Source of the DNA: DATHTC01 sp963746805 | GTDB lineage: Bacteria > Actinomycetota > Thermoleophilia > Gaiellales > Gaiellaceae | Reading direction: 5' to 3' | Assembly (NCBI GenBank): GCA_963746805.1 | Contig: CAVVCQ010000001.1 | Span: 992,001 to 1,056,000, forward strand | Length of the DNA: 64,000 nt | Notes under the pieces: generated by a model | Seen by the model: the letters and a program-made list of their open reading frames with translations, nothing else | What the model was told of the DNA's origin: nothing | The model's database searches: none | Shown here: positions 24,282-34,261 of the stretch, piece after piece | Layout: every line of letters begins with the position of its first letter | How positions within the stretch are numbered: position 1 is the first letter of the stretch | Translations under genes and position numbers: made by a program

Positions 24282-25700
24282 CTAAGTCGGCGTTTCGACG
24301 CGTCGGAGCGCAGCGGCGCGAGCGCAGCGGAGGATCGCCGCGGCCGAGCGTTCGACGTCCTCCGCCGTGGTGCGCCAGTTCGAGACGGAGATCCGCATCG
24401 CGCCGACGCCCTGCCACGTCGTGCCGGAGAGCCAGCACGTGCCGTCCTCCTGCACACGGCGGACCACGTCCTGCGTGACCGCGTCGTCGTCCCCGAACCG
24501 GACGAGCACCTGGTTGAGGACGACGTCGTTGAGGATCCGCGCCCCCTCCCGGCCCTCGAGCAGCTCGGCGAAGAGCCGGGCGTTGTCGCAGCAGCGCTCG
24601 ACGAGCTCGGCGACGCCGGCCCGGCCGAGCTGACGCAGTGCCGCGTAGACGGCGAAGCCGCGGGCTCGCCGCGAGAACTCGGGCGTCCAGTCGACCTCGT
24701 CCCGGGGCCTCCTCCTCGGCGTGGATCAGGTACGCCGCCCGGACACCGACCGCTGTCCGATGTGAGTCGGGGTGCGCGCAGAAGGCGAGTCCCGAGTCGT
24801 AGGGCACGTTCAGGAACTTGTGCGCGTCCGTCGCCCAGGAGTCGGCCCGCTCGATTCCGGCAACGAGGTGCCGCAGCCGCGGGCTCACGCTCGCCCACAT
24901 CCCGAATGCGCCGTCGACGTGGAGCCAGGCGTCCGCCTCGTGGGCGACGTCGGCGAGCTCCTCGAGGGGGTCGAAGGCACCCGTGTTGATGTTGCCCGCC
25001 TGCACGCAGACGATCGTCGGCGTGTCGCCACCGAGGAGCGCGCGCAGGGCGTCGGGACGCATCCGCCCCTGCGCGTCCACCTCGGCCAGCTCGATCTGCG
25101 CGGTGCCGATCCCGAGGTAACGGAGCGCGCGGTCGAGTGTCGCGTGCCTCTCGGCTCCCGCGAGGACGCGGATGCGCGGCGCGCCCTGGAGCCCGTCGGC
25201 GTTCACGTCCCAGCCGGCGCCGGCAAGCACGTGGTGGCGAGCCGCGAGCAGCGCGGTCACATGAGCCATCTGGCAGCCGGTCACAAAGGCCGTCGAGACG
25301 CCGTCGGGCAGGCCCAGCAGCTCGGCCAACCAGGCGCCCGCCACCTCCTCCACGACTGCTGCGCTCGGGCCGGCGGCGTAGAGGCCCGCGTTCTGGTCCC
25401 AGGTCGACGTCAGCCAGTCCGCCGCGATCGAGACCGGCAGGCCACCGCCGATCACGAAACCGAAGTAGCGGCCGCTCGGGATCCCGACGACGCCCGGCTC
25501 GGCGGCGTCCGCGAGCGTCGCCGACGACTGCGACCGGATCGGTCGGCCCGTCCGGCAGCGGCCCGCCGAGCGCCTCGCGCAGCTCCTCGACGCTGGCGGA
25601 CTTCGCGGATCGGCCGCTCGCCGAGCGTCTCGAGGAAGTCCGCCGCGCGCCCGGCGGTCCGCAGGAGCAGCTCGCGCTCGGTGGGATCTACGGCGCCCAC
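24282..25700 (-). CDS. PLP-dependent group II decarboxylase (frameshifted)
   Basis: Resembles aromatic-L-amino-acid/tyrosine decarboxylases. Recognisable blocks run from MGAVDPTERELLL, through GRYFGFVIGGGLP and GNINTGAFDPL, to the PLP lysine in DAHKFLNVPYDSG and a C-terminal WLSGTTWQG. The protein is split over three frames, with breaks near 25610, 25530 and 24700; each break fits a one-base indel. The substrate is unknown. The GTG start overlaps the end of the NUDIX gene by 13 bases. Confidence 0.8.
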
Positions 25701-26155
25701 AGAGCGCCAAGATACGCAACCGGGTCTCCCGGCTGCCAGCGGCGCAGGAAGCGCTGGATCGGCGGGTGGAGCGCGATCCCGTCGAGGTCGCGAACGTCGA
25801 AGAGCCGGTGGCCGCGGACGGCCGCGTCGCGCGAGGTGACGGCCTCGAGCGACTTCCCGGTGAGGTCGCCCGAGAAGATGATGTGGACGACGTGCTTCGA
25901 CGGCTTGCCCGGCGGCGAGATCGAGTCGACGATCGCCACCGGACCCTCGACCGGGAGCTCGTCCTCCACGCCGAAGATGCCCAGCTCCTCCGAGAGCTCG
26001 CGCTGGAGGGCGTCGATGATGCTCTCGCCGCTCTTCACGCCCCCGCCCGGGAGCAGCCAGTTCTCGCGGCCGCCCTTCTCGTGGCGGATGAGCAGCAGCC
26101 GGTCGGCCCAGCGGAGGATCGCCGAGACGCGGATCCGCGGCTGCGGCTCGTTCAC
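25688..26155 (-). CDS. NUDIX hydrolase
   Basis: 155 residues. Hydrolyses nucleoside diphosphates linked to another group; the substrate cannot be told from sequence. The NUDIX box is complete: GGGVKSGESIIDALQRELSEELGI (about residues 37-60). GTG start at 26155, overlapping the dut stop by four bases, so it follows dut in an operon. Confidence 0.88.
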   Translation of the reverse strand: MNEPQPRIRVSAILRWADRLLLIRHEKGGRENWLLPGGGVKSGESIIDALQRELSEELGIFGVEDELPVEGPVAIVDSISPPGKPSKHVVHIIFSGDLTGKSLEAVTSRDAAVRGHRLFDVRDLDGIALHPPIQRFLRRWQPGDPVAYLGALWAP

Positions 26156-26586
26156 GACGCCGACGACCCGAAGCCGCGCACGCCCCGCTCCGACTCGGGC
26201 AGCTCGTCCACCTCGACGAGCTCGACGCCGGGCACGGGCAGGACGACGAGCTGGGCGATGCGCATCCCAGGCTCGACCGTGAACGCCGTCTCGCGGTCGG
26301 TGTTGAGCAGGATCACCCGCAGCTCACCCCGGTAGCCCGAGTCGACGAGCCCGGGCGCGTTCACGATCGTGATCCCGTGCCGCGCCGCGAGGCCGGAGCG
26401 CGGCTGGACGTAGCCGGCGTAGCCCTCGGGGACCGCGACCGCGAGGCCCGTCCCGACCGTCGCGCGCTCGCCCGGCGCGAGCACCACGCGCTCCGCCGCG
26501 GCGAGGTCGAGGCCCGCGTCGCCGGCGTAGGCCTGCGTCGGGAGCACGGCCTCCCCGTGCAGCCGCCGGATCGGCAGCTCGATCAC
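26152..26586 (-). CDS. dut: dUTP diphosphatase
   Basis: 144 residues, the size of a trimeric dUTPase. Converts dUTP to dUMP and keeps uracil out of DNA. Motifs in order are GDAGLDLAA, PRSGLA, GLVDSGYRGE, RIAQLVV and the C-terminal RGVRGFGSS, which closes over the substrate. GTG start overlapping hflX's stop. Confidence 0.94.
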   Translation of the reverse strand: MIELPIRRLHGEAVLPTQAYAGDAGLDLAAAERVVLAPGERATVGTGLAVAVPEGYAGYVQPRSGLAARHGITIVNAPGLVDSGYRGELRVILLNTDRETAFTVEPGMRIAQLVVLPVPGVELVEVDELPESERGVRGFGSSAS

Positions 26587-27917
26587 GAGGCGGTCCGGGT
26601 CGTCCCGGCCCGCTCGGCGCCCGCGACGAGGTACGGCGCGTAGCGGCGCAGCGCCGGGCCGGTCAGGCGGGCGCGGACGAGCACGCCCTCCTCGGTGTCG
26701 CGGCGCTCCTCGATCGGCGTCCCGATCGCGTAGAGCTCGGACAGCACGTCGCCGGCGTCGTACGGCACGAGCAGCTGCACCGGCTCGAACCGGTCGGCGA
26801 AGCGGTCGGCGATCCGGTGCTTGAGCTCGTCGAGCCCGGCGCCCGTCTGCGCCGACACCTGCAGCGCCGTCGGATACGCATTCTCGAGGCGCCGACGGCG
26901 GAGCGGGTCGACGGCGTCGATCTTGTTGAGCACGAGCTCGACCGGGATGTCGTCCGCGCCGATCTCGTGCAGTACCGCCTCGACCGCCTGCTTCTGCTCC
27001 GTCAGCCGGTCGTCCGGCGCGGAGCCGTCGAGCACGTGGAGGATCACGTCGGCCACGAGCGTCTCCTCGAGCGTCGCCGCGAAGCCCTCGACGAGCTGCG
27101 TCGGCAGGCGGCGGATGAAGCCGACGGTGTCGGTCACCAGGTAGCGGCGGCCGTCCTCCTCGAAGGCGCGCGTCGTCGGGTCGAGCGTCTCGAACAGCCG
27201 GTCCTCGATGCTCACGTCGGAGCCGGTGAGCGCGTTCAGGAGCGTCGACTTGCCGACGTTCGTGTATCCGGCCAGCGAGACGACGGGCGTCTGCGAGCGC
27301 GTGCGCTGCTTCCGGCGCGTTTGCCTCTGGCGCTCGACGCTCTCGAGCCGGCGCTTCAGCACCGTGATGCGGCGCCGCGCCATGCGGCGGTCGCTCTCGA
27401 GCTGCGACTCGCCGGGGCCGCGGGTGCCGACGCCGGCGCCCATCGCGCCGGTGCCGCCACCGAGGCGCTCGAGGTGCTTCCACATGCCCCGCATGCGCGG
27501 CAGGTTGTACTCGAGCTGCGCGAGCTCGACCTGGAGCTTCCCCTCGGCCGTGACCGCGTGCTGGGCGAAGATGTCGAGGATCAGCTGCGTGCGGTCGATG
27601 ACCCGCGCGTCGAGCGCGTTCTCGAGGGCCCGGAGCTGCGGCGGGTCGAGCTCGTCGTCGACGAGGAGCACCTCCGCTCCGGCCGACCGATATGCCTCCT
27701 TCAGCTCCTCGAGCTTCCCCTTGCCGACGTACGTGCGCCGGTCGGGATGCGGCCGGTGCTGGACGAGCTCGCCGACGGGCTGGACCCCCGCGGTCCGCGC
27801 GAGGTCGCGGAGCTCGCCGAGCTCCTCGTCGACGTCGGCGCCCTGAGCGAGGACTGCGAGCGCGAACCCGCGTTCCGGCTCGACGCCCGGAGCGGATTCC
27901 GGCTGTCGCAGCGGCAC
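26583..27917 (-). CDS. hflX: GTPase HflX
   Basis: About 444 residues. A ribosome-associated GTPase involved in ribosome rescue and splitting under stress in species where it has been studied. The N-terminal HflX domain has RRTYVGKGKLEEL and the glycine-rich GGGTGAMGAGVGTRGPGES. The G domain has GYTNVGKST, DTVGF and NKID. The GTG at 27917 avoids overlap with the divergent dapE; an ATG at 27953 is possible but would overlap it by two bases. Confidence 0.93.
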   Translation of the reverse strand: MPLRQPESAPGVEPERGFALAVLAQGADVDEELGELRDLARTAGVQPVGELVQHRPHPDRRTYVGKGKLEELKEAYRSAGAEVLLVDDELDPPQLRALENALDARVIDRTQLILDIFAQHAVTAEGKLQVELAQLEYNLPRMRGMWKHLERLGGGTGAMGAGVGTRGPGESQLESDRRMARRRITVLKRRLESVERQRQTRRKQRTRSQTPVVSLAGYTNVGKSTLLNALTGSDVSIEDRLFETLDPTTRAFEEDGRRYLVTDTVGFIRRLPTQLVEGFAATLEETLVADVILHVLDGSAPDDRLTEQKQAVEAVLHEIGADDIPVELVLNKIDAVDPLRRRRLENAYPTALQVSAQTGAGLDELKHRIADRFADRFEPVQLLVPYDAGDVLSELYAIGTPIEERRDTEEGVLVRARLTGPALRRYAPYLVAGAERAGTTRTAS

Positions 27918-27951
27918 GCGGGGATTGTGCCACCAGGGCAGAATCGCGGCC

Positions 27952-29007
27952 ATGCGCGATGTCCTTGCTCGGCTGACGCTCCAGCTCGTGGACGTCCCCT
28001 CGCTCTCGCGCGAGGAGGGGATGCTCGAGGCGCTCATCGCCGCCGAGGTCCCGCTCGAGCCGGTCCACCGCGAGGACCTGACCCTGCTCTATCAGGCGCC
28101 GCGCACCGGCAAGCCGTTCGTCCTCCTCGCCGGGCATCTCGACACGGTGCCGCCGCAGGGGAACCTTCCCGGCAGGCTCGACGGCGACGTCGTCCACGGC
28201 CTCGGCGCGGCGGACATGAAGGCCGGGCTCGCGGTGATGATCGAGCTCGCCCGCTGGGTCGCCGAGGAGCATCCCGCGCTGGCTGTCGACCTCGCGTTCC
28301 TCTTCTTCCCGCGAGAGGAGCTGCCGGCCGCGGAGAGCGCGATCCCGGCCTTTCTCGCAACCGGCCTCGCGGACGACGCGGAGCTCGTGGTCGTGCTCGA
28401 GCCGACGGCGAACGCGATCCAGGCCGGCTGCCTCGGGCACATCGCGGCGACGCTCGTGTTCGAGGGCCGGAGCGGGCACTCCGCACGGCCGTGGCTCGCC
28501 GACAACTCGATCGACCGTGCAGTGCGGGGACTGTCCCCGCTCGTCGGCCTGCCGCCACGCGACGTCGAGCTCTCCGGCCTCGTCTTCCGCGAGGTGCTGT
28601 CCGTGACGCAGCTCCACGCGGGGATCGCCGGGAACGTGATCCCGGCGCGCGCCGAGGCCACCCTCAGCTACCGCTACGCGCCCGACCGTACGCCCGAGGA
28701 CGCGGAGGCCGAGCTGAGGCGGCTCGTCGGGGATGCCGGCGCGCTCGTCGACATCGCCAACTCGCCCGCCGCGCGGGTCGTCGTCGACACGCCGCTCGCG
28801 CGGGCACTGCGCGAGGCAGGAGGCTTCGCGCTCGAGCCGAAGCAGGCGTGGACTCCGGTGGCCGAGTTCTCCGCCCACGGGCTCGACGCGATCAACCTCG
28901 GGCCCGGCGACCCCCGCTACGCGCACGCGGCCGACGAGCAGGTCGACGCCGCCTCGCTCGAGCGGACCTTCCGCGCGCTGCAGCGCTTCGCCCTCGGTAG
29001 CGTCTAG
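27952..29007 (+). CDS. dapE: Succinyl-diaminopimelate desuccinylase
   Basis: 351 residues, M20 family. Removes succinate from N-succinyl-LL-diaminopimelate, giving LL-DAP. Metal-site patterns are visible: GHLDTVPPQG (His and Asp), GAADMKAG, FFPREELP (Glu-Glu) and a C-terminal HAADEQV. Its assignment as DapE rather than a general M20 peptidase rests on the adjacent dapC and dapD. ATG start; dapC begins two bases after its stop. Confidence 0.88.
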   Translation: MRDVLARLTLQLVDVPSLSREEGMLEALIAAEVPLEPVHREDLTLLYQAPRTGKPFVLLAGHLDTVPPQGNLPGRLDGDVVHGLGAADMKAGLAVMIELARWVAEEHPALAVDLAFLFFPREELPAAESAIPAFLATGLADDAELVVVLEPTANAIQAGCLGHIAATLVFEGRSGHSARPWLADNSIDRAVRGLSPLVGLPPRDVELSGLVFREVLSVTQLHAGIAGNVIPARAEATLSYRYAPDRTPEDAEAELRRLVGDAGALVDIANSPAARVVVDTPLARALREAGGFALEPKQAWTPVAEFSAHGLDAINLGPGDPRYAHAADEQVDAASLERTFRALQRFALGSV

Positions 29008-29009
29008 GC

Positions 29010-30148
29010 GTGCCGCTCTCCCCCGCTCTCGCCGAGCTCGCCGCCTACCCGTTCGTGCGGCAGGACGAGGCGAAGGCGGCCGTGGCCGCGCGGGGCATCG
29101 AGCTCCTCGACTTCGGCATGGGCGACCCGAGCGAGCCGACCGCCCCGTTCATCCGCGACGCGCTCGTGGCGGCGATCGACGAGACGGCGGGCTATCCGCG
29201 CGCGGTCGGCCTGCCCGAGCTCCGCGAGGCGATCGCCGCCTGGATCGGGCGCCGTTTCGACGTCCAACTCGACCAGGCGACGGAGGTCATCCCGACCCTC
29301 GGCTCGAAGGAGGCGATCTTCTCGCTCGCGCAGATCGTGGTCGGCCCCGGGAAGCACGCGATCGTCGTGCCCGAGCCCGCGTACCCGGTCTACGAGCGCG
29401 GCGCCCTCTTCTCCAACGCCGAGCCGGTGTTCGTGCCGCTGCTGGAGGCGCACGGGTTCCTGCCCGACCTCGACGCGCTCGAGGAGGCGGTGCTCGAGCG
29501 GACGGCCGTCTTCTGGGTCAACTACCCGAACAACCCGACGGGGGCGCTCGCGCCGCTCGAGTTCTACGAGCGGCTCGCCGAGCTCGCCCGGCGGTTCGAC
29601 TTCGTGCTCGCCTCGGACGAGGCATACACCGAGCTGTGGTTCGACGAGCCGCCCGTGTCGGCCCTGCAGGTGGCCGACCGCACGAACGTGCTCGCCTTCA
29701 ACACGCTCTCGAAGCGCTCGTCGATGACCGGGTACCGCTCGGGCTTCGCCGCCGGCGACCCGCAGCTGATCGCGGCGATGAAGGCGTTTCGTCCGAGCGT
29801 CGGCACCGCGCCGCAGGACTTCGTCCAGCGCGCGTCGATCGTGGCCTGGGGCGACGAGGAGCACGTGGCCGCGACCCGGGACGTCTACCGCCTCAAGCGC
29901 GAGGTCTTCCTCGAGCTGTTCGCACGCAAGGGAATTCGCATCGCGGCGAGCCAGGCGACGATGTACCTCTGGTTCGCCGTCCCGGAGGGCGAGGACTCCG
30001 AGGCGTTCGCGGCCCGGCTGCTCGAGCGCGGCGTGGTCGTCTCCCCCGGCTCGTACTTCGGTCCGGCGGGCGAGGGCTACGCGCGGCTCGCACTCGTGCC
30101 CACGCTCGACGAGTGTCACCGCGCCGCCGCGATCCTCGAGGAGGCGCT

Positions 30149-30152
<4 letters not shown>
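29010..30152 (+). CDS. dapC: Succinyldiaminopimelate transaminase
   Basis: 380 residues, class I PLP aminotransferase. Converts N-succinyl-2-amino-6-ketopimelate to N-succinyl-LL-DAP using glutamate. Motifs are GMGDPSEPT, GYPRAVGLPELREAI, WVNYPNNPTG and the PLP lysine in NTLSKRSSMTGYR. Position between dapE and dapD supports DapC over a general aspartate aminotransferase. GTG start. Confidence 0.88.
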
Positions 30153-30898
<746 letters not shown>

Positions 30899-30924
30899 AA
30901 CCGACGGAAACGGGGGTGGGCGTA

Positions 30925-32415
30925 ATGGCTGCCGAGCATGCGGTGGTGGTCGCCGGAGGAGGCCCGACGGGGCTGATGCTGGCGGGCGAGCTGGCGTTGG
31001 CGGGTGTCGACGTCGCCGTCGTCGAGCGACGCGCCAGCCAGCACCTCCCCGGGTCGCGCGCAGGCGGTCTGCACGCGCGCACCATCGAGGTCCTCGATCA
31101 GCGTGGAATCGCCGATCGGTTCCTCTCGGAGGGGCAGACGGCGCAGGTCGCGGGATTCGCCGGGACCACGCTGGACCTCAGCGATTTCCCCACGCGGCAC
31201 CCATACGGGCTCGGGCTGTGGCAGAAGCACATCGAGCGCATCCTGGCCGGCTGGGTCGGCGAGCTGGCGGTGACGATCTACCGCGCACGTGAAGTCACGG
31301 GCTTCGCGCAGGACGACACCGGCGTCGACGTCGAGGTGTCCGACGGCCAGTCGCTGCGGGCCGAATATCTCGTCGGATGCGACGGAGGACGCAGCCTTGT
31401 CCGGAAGGCGGCCGGCATCGAGTTCCCCGGTTGGGATCCGACGACGAGTGCCCTGCTCGCCGAGGTCGAGATGACCGAGGAGCCGGAGTTGGGCATCCGC
31501 CGCACTCCCTCCGGCACGCATGCCCTGGGCAAGGTGGAGTACGAGATCGAGGACGGCGAGGTGGTCTACGAGAAGGGCGGAACGGTCGGTGTCATGCTGA
31601 CCGAATCGCAGGTCGGATCGAGCGAGCCGACCTTGCGCGATCTCAGCGAGGGCCTCATCGCCGTCTATGGGTCCGACTACGGGATCCACAGTCCCACCTG
31701 GATCACCAGGTTCACCGACATGACGCGACAGGCCGCGACCTACCGCAAGGGACGAGTACTGCTGGCCGGCGACGCGGCGCACGTGCATTCGCCGGTTGGC
31801 GGACAGGGCCTCAACATCGGCGTGCAGGACGCGGTGAATCTGGGATGGAAGCTGGCGCAGGTGGTCCAGCGGACCTCGCCCGAAAGCCTCCTCGATACCT
31901 ACCACGCCGAGCGCCACCCGGTCGCGGCTCGGGTGCTGCGCCATACGATGGCGCAGGTTGCGCTGATGCGCCCCGACGATCGCAGCGAAGCCGTGCGCGA
32001 CGTCGTGTCCGAGCTGCTGACCATGGACGAGCCGCGCGAACGATTCGCCGCGATGATGTCCGGGCTGGACATTCACTACGACCTGGGCGAGGGGCACCCG
32101 CTGCTCGGACGCCGCATGCCCGACCTCGACCTGGCCACTCCCGGCGGAACGGTGAGGGTCTTCACCCTCCTGCACGACGCCAACCCGGTCCTGCTGAACC
32201 TCGGCGAGCGCTGGGACGTCGACCTCTCCCCGTGGGCGCGCCGGGTGTCGGCGATCGATGCGACCCATGCCGGCGATTGGGAGCTTCCGGCCCTGGGCCG
32301 GGTCGCAGCCCCCGCTGCCGTGCTGATCAGACCCGACGGCTACGTCGCCTGGGTCGGGGACGGCACGGATACCGGATTGCGCGAGGCGCTGACGACCTGG
32401 TTCGGATCACCCTGA
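30925..32415 (+). CDS. FAD-dependent aromatic-ring monooxygenase
   Basis: 496 residues, of the PheA/TfdB/PgaE-like flavoprotein hydroxylase group. Dinucleotide motif VVVAGGGPTGLMLAGELA at residues 7-24, the CDGGRS motif near 154, GDAAHVHSPVGGQGLN near 285 and a thioredoxin-like C-terminal domain. Codon choice is more even and less GC-biased than in its neighbours, and it interrupts the dap/mia/hfl order, so recent acquisition is likely. The substrate is unknown. It overlaps the convergent dapF end by nine bases. Confidence 0.88.
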   Translation: MAAEHAVVVAGGGPTGLMLAGELALAGVDVAVVERRASQHLPGSRAGGLHARTIEVLDQRGIADRFLSEGQTAQVAGFAGTTLDLSDFPTRHPYGLGLWQKHIERILAGWVGELAVTIYRAREVTGFAQDDTGVDVEVSDGQSLRAEYLVGCDGGRSLVRKAAGIEFPGWDPTTSALLAEVEMTEEPELGIRRTPSGTHALGKVEYEIEDGEVVYEKGGTVGVMLTESQVGSSEPTLRDLSEGLIAVYGSDYGIHSPTWITRFTDMTRQAATYRKGRVLLAGDAAHVHSPVGGQGLNIGVQDAVNLGWKLAQVVQRTSPESLLDTYHAERHPVAARVLRHTMAQVALMRPDDRSEAVRDVVSELLTMDEPRERFAAMMSGLDIHYDLGEGHPLLGRRMPDLDLATPGGTVRVFTLLHDANPVLLNLGERWDVDLSPWARRVSAIDATHAGDWELPALGRVAAPAAVLIRPDGYVAWVGDGTDTGLREALTTWFGSP

Positions 32416-33087
32416 CGCCACCCGGACCGCGGGGCCGATCAGCACCGCCCGCCCGTTCTCGATCCGGACGAGAAGCTCGCCGCCGGGGAACTCGACCGCC
32501 GTCTCGCCCTCCCCGACGAGCGCGGCGGCGACCGCGACGGCGCTGCTGCCGGACGAGGCCGTCTCCCCCGCTCCCCGCTCCCAGACCCGTGCCCGGATCC
32601 GACCGGGACCCTCGACGTGCGCGACCTGGACGTTCGTCCGCTCCGGGAAGCGCTGGTGCGTCTCGAGCAGCGGCCCGATCCGCGGCAGCTCGGCCGGGTC
32701 TCCTGCGACCACGGCGTGCGGGTTCCCGACGTCGACGGGCACGAAGCGGACGCCCTCGACCTCCTCCTCCGCGCCGACGACCACCTCCCCCACCTCCTGC
32801 TCCCACAGGTCGCCGCCGAGTGCCCGCACGCGCACCGGGCGGCCACCCGTGACCACGGTCACCTCGTCGGCCCCGGTGCGGCCGGCCAGCCACGCCGCGG
32901 CGATGCGCGTCCCGTTGCCGGACATCTCCGCCCGCGATCCGTCCGGGTTCCAGATCGTGACCGCCCCCGCCGGCGTGACCTCGAGGATCCCGTCCGCATC
33001 GCCGACGAGCTCGCGCACGCGCTCGGGCGTGGCGCCGAACGGCTCGCCGACGAGGTAGACGTTGCCCTGCGCGTCCCAGCGCTCCAC
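32407..33087 (-). CDS. dapF: Diaminopimelate epimerase-like protein, both catalytic Cys replaced by Ser
   Basis: 226 residues of DapF fold. The first active-site motif reads EMSGNGTRIAA where DapF normally has CGNG. The second reads GETASSGSSAVA where DapF has ACGTG. Both codons are TCC, so two independent changes from TGC would be needed. DapF isomerises LL-DAP to meso-DAP with two Cys. With Ser at both places the chemistry should be weakened or different, though relatives may share this feature. At 226 residues it is shorter than the usual 270, having a trimmed N-terminus. Confidence 0.82.
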   Translation of the reverse strand: MERWDAQGNVYLVGEPFGATPERVRELVGDADGILEVTPAGAVTIWNPDGSRAEMSGNGTRIAAAWLAGRTGADEVTVVTGGRPVRVRALGGDLWEQEVGEVVVGAEEEVEGVRFVPVDVGNPHAVVAGDPAELPRIGPLLETHQRFPERTNVQVAHVEGPGRIRARVWERGAGETASSGSSAVAVAAALVGEGETAVEFPGGELLVRIENGRAVLIGPAVRVASG

Positions 33088-33102
33088 GCGCGTAGTAGAC
33101 CA

Positions 33103-33133
33103 GCGGGGCCGGGACGCGGCGCCCCGGCCCCGC
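33103..33133 (-). terminator. Intrinsic terminator
   Basis: An 11-base-pair stem GCGGGGCCGGG (33103-33113) with 33123-33133 and a nine-base loop. It lies seven bases beyond the stop of the secreted-protein gene on the minus strand. No T-run. Confidence 0.65.
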
Positions 33134-33139
33134 GCCGGC

Positions 33140-33634
33140 CTACGCGAGGTACGCGCAGAGCTCCGGGAAGATGTCGACGTCCCACTTCGGGGTCGCGAAC
33201 GGGATCGTCTCGTTGCCGGCGGGATCGACGACGAAGACGATCCGGCCGACCTGCATCGCCACCGGGCCCTCGCCGCGCGCGATGAAGAGCCGCTCCCGCC
33301 CGGCGACCGTCTGCGTCAGCGTGCCGTCCGGGCCGTACTCGTTGAAGACCGGGCCGCCGAGCACCGACGAGATCGACTTGCCGTTCGCCGGGTTCGTCAG
33401 CGTGACCGTGAAGCTGCGCTCGACGTGCAGGCGCTCGCGCACGAGCCTGCCGGCGTCGTCGAAGTACTCCCAGACCGTGAACACCCCCTGCGAGTGCGAG
33501 GTGATCGGGAAGCCGCAGACGCCGAGCGTGCGGGTGCTGTCGACGTCGGTGTGGGTGACGACGTCGGGTGGCGCGGCGGCCGCGGCCGGCGCGAGCGCGG
33601 CGGCGAGGAGCACGGTTGCGGCGAGGAGTCGCAC
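33140..33634 (-). CDS. Secreted protein, unknown function
   Basis: 164 residues from GTG, with AGGAGA upstream. The signal peptide (LLAATVLLAAALAPAAAAA) is cleaved around residue 22. The mature part contains a lone pair of Cys (VCGF and ELCAYL), FTVTLTNPANGKSI and a C-terminal IVFVVDPAGNETIPFATPKWDVD. The layout recalls small actinobacterial secreted proteins of unknown role. It is divergent from the CGNR gene, with an operator-like inverted repeat between them. Confidence 0.75.
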   Translation of the reverse strand: MRLLAATVLLAAALAPAAAAAPPDVVTHTDVDSTRTLGVCGFPITSHSQGVFTVWEYFDDAGRLVRERLHVERSFTVTLTNPANGKSISSVLGGPVFNEYGPDGTLTQTVAGRERLFIARGEGPVAMQVGRIVFVVDPAGNETIPFATPKWDVDIFPELCAYLA

Positions 33635-33655
33635 GGGACTCTCCTTTCGGTCGCT

Positions 33656-33685
33656 GTCAGTGTCATAAGACGTTATGACACTGAC
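33656..33685. promoter_or_regulatory. Operator-like perfect inverted repeat
   Basis: Arms GTCAGTGTCATAA (33656-33668) and its exact complement at 33673-33685, with four bases between. It lies 21 bases upstream of the secreted protein's GTG and 18 bases upstream of the CGNR gene's ATG, so a bound dimer could repress both. It is unusually AT-rich for the region. Confidence 0.75.
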
Positions 33686-33703
33686 GATGGTTAGGCTGTC
33701 CCG

Positions 33704-34261
33704 ATGGCGACCGAACGCCTCTTCGAGCCGTCCGACGGGATGGCGTTCGTCGTACGGCTCCTCAACTCGTGGGACGAGCTCGAGCCCGATCCGGAGCTCC
33801 TGCGCGATCCGTCGATCGGTGCCCGCTTCCTCCGTCGCCACGGCTTCGACGACGCGGCAGCCCGGATGGACGAGGCGGAGCTGGCCGCGCTGAAGGCGCT
33901 CCGGGGCCGCGTGCAGGCTGCCTGGGACGCGCCGGACGACGACGCCGCGGTGGCCCTGCTGAACGAGCTGGCCGGCGAGGGCGCGGCCCACCGCACGCTC
34001 GTCCGTGACGAGGACGCCTGGTCGTTCCGCTGGGACGAGCCCGGCCTGTCCGCGTCCGCGTTCGCGCCGGCGCTGTGCGCGGCGGCGCTGCTGGAGGAGA
34101 TCCGGACGCACGGACGGCGCCGGCTCGGCACCTGCGTCGCGGCGCCGTGCCGGTGCGCGTTCGTCGACCGCTCGCGGAGCCGCACGCGGCGCTACTGCTG
34201 CGACCTCTGCGCCGACCGCGCCAACCAGGCGGCCCGGCGGCGGCGACTCCGCGGCGCCTAG
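33704..34261 (+). CDS. CGNR zinc-finger / ABATE domain protein
   Basis: 185 residues. The N-terminal ABATE-type domain is helical (FVVRLLNSWDELEPDPELL). The C-terminal zinc finger has four Cys in APCRCAFVDRSRSRTRRYCCDLCADRANQAARRRR, a clear CGNR signature. Such proteins are thought to be transcription regulators. It probably controls itself and the divergent secreted-protein gene through the inverted repeat at 33656-33685. Its TAG stop shares CTAG with the miaA stop on the other strand. Confidence 0.88.
   Translation: MATERLFEPSDGMAFVVRLLNSWDELEPDPELLRDPSIGARFLRRHGFDDAAARMDEAELAALKALRGRVQAAWDAPDDDAAVALLNELAGEGAAHRTLVRDEDAWSFRWDEPGLSASAFAPALCAAALLEEIRTHGRRRLGTCVAAPCRCAFVDRSRSRTRRYCCDLCADRANQAARRRRLRGA

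Noticed and set aside
24772..25839. 355-codon plus-strand frame opposite the decarboxylase
   Set aside because: Shadow ORF; the minus strand carries the PLP-lysine motif and other decarboxylase blocks.
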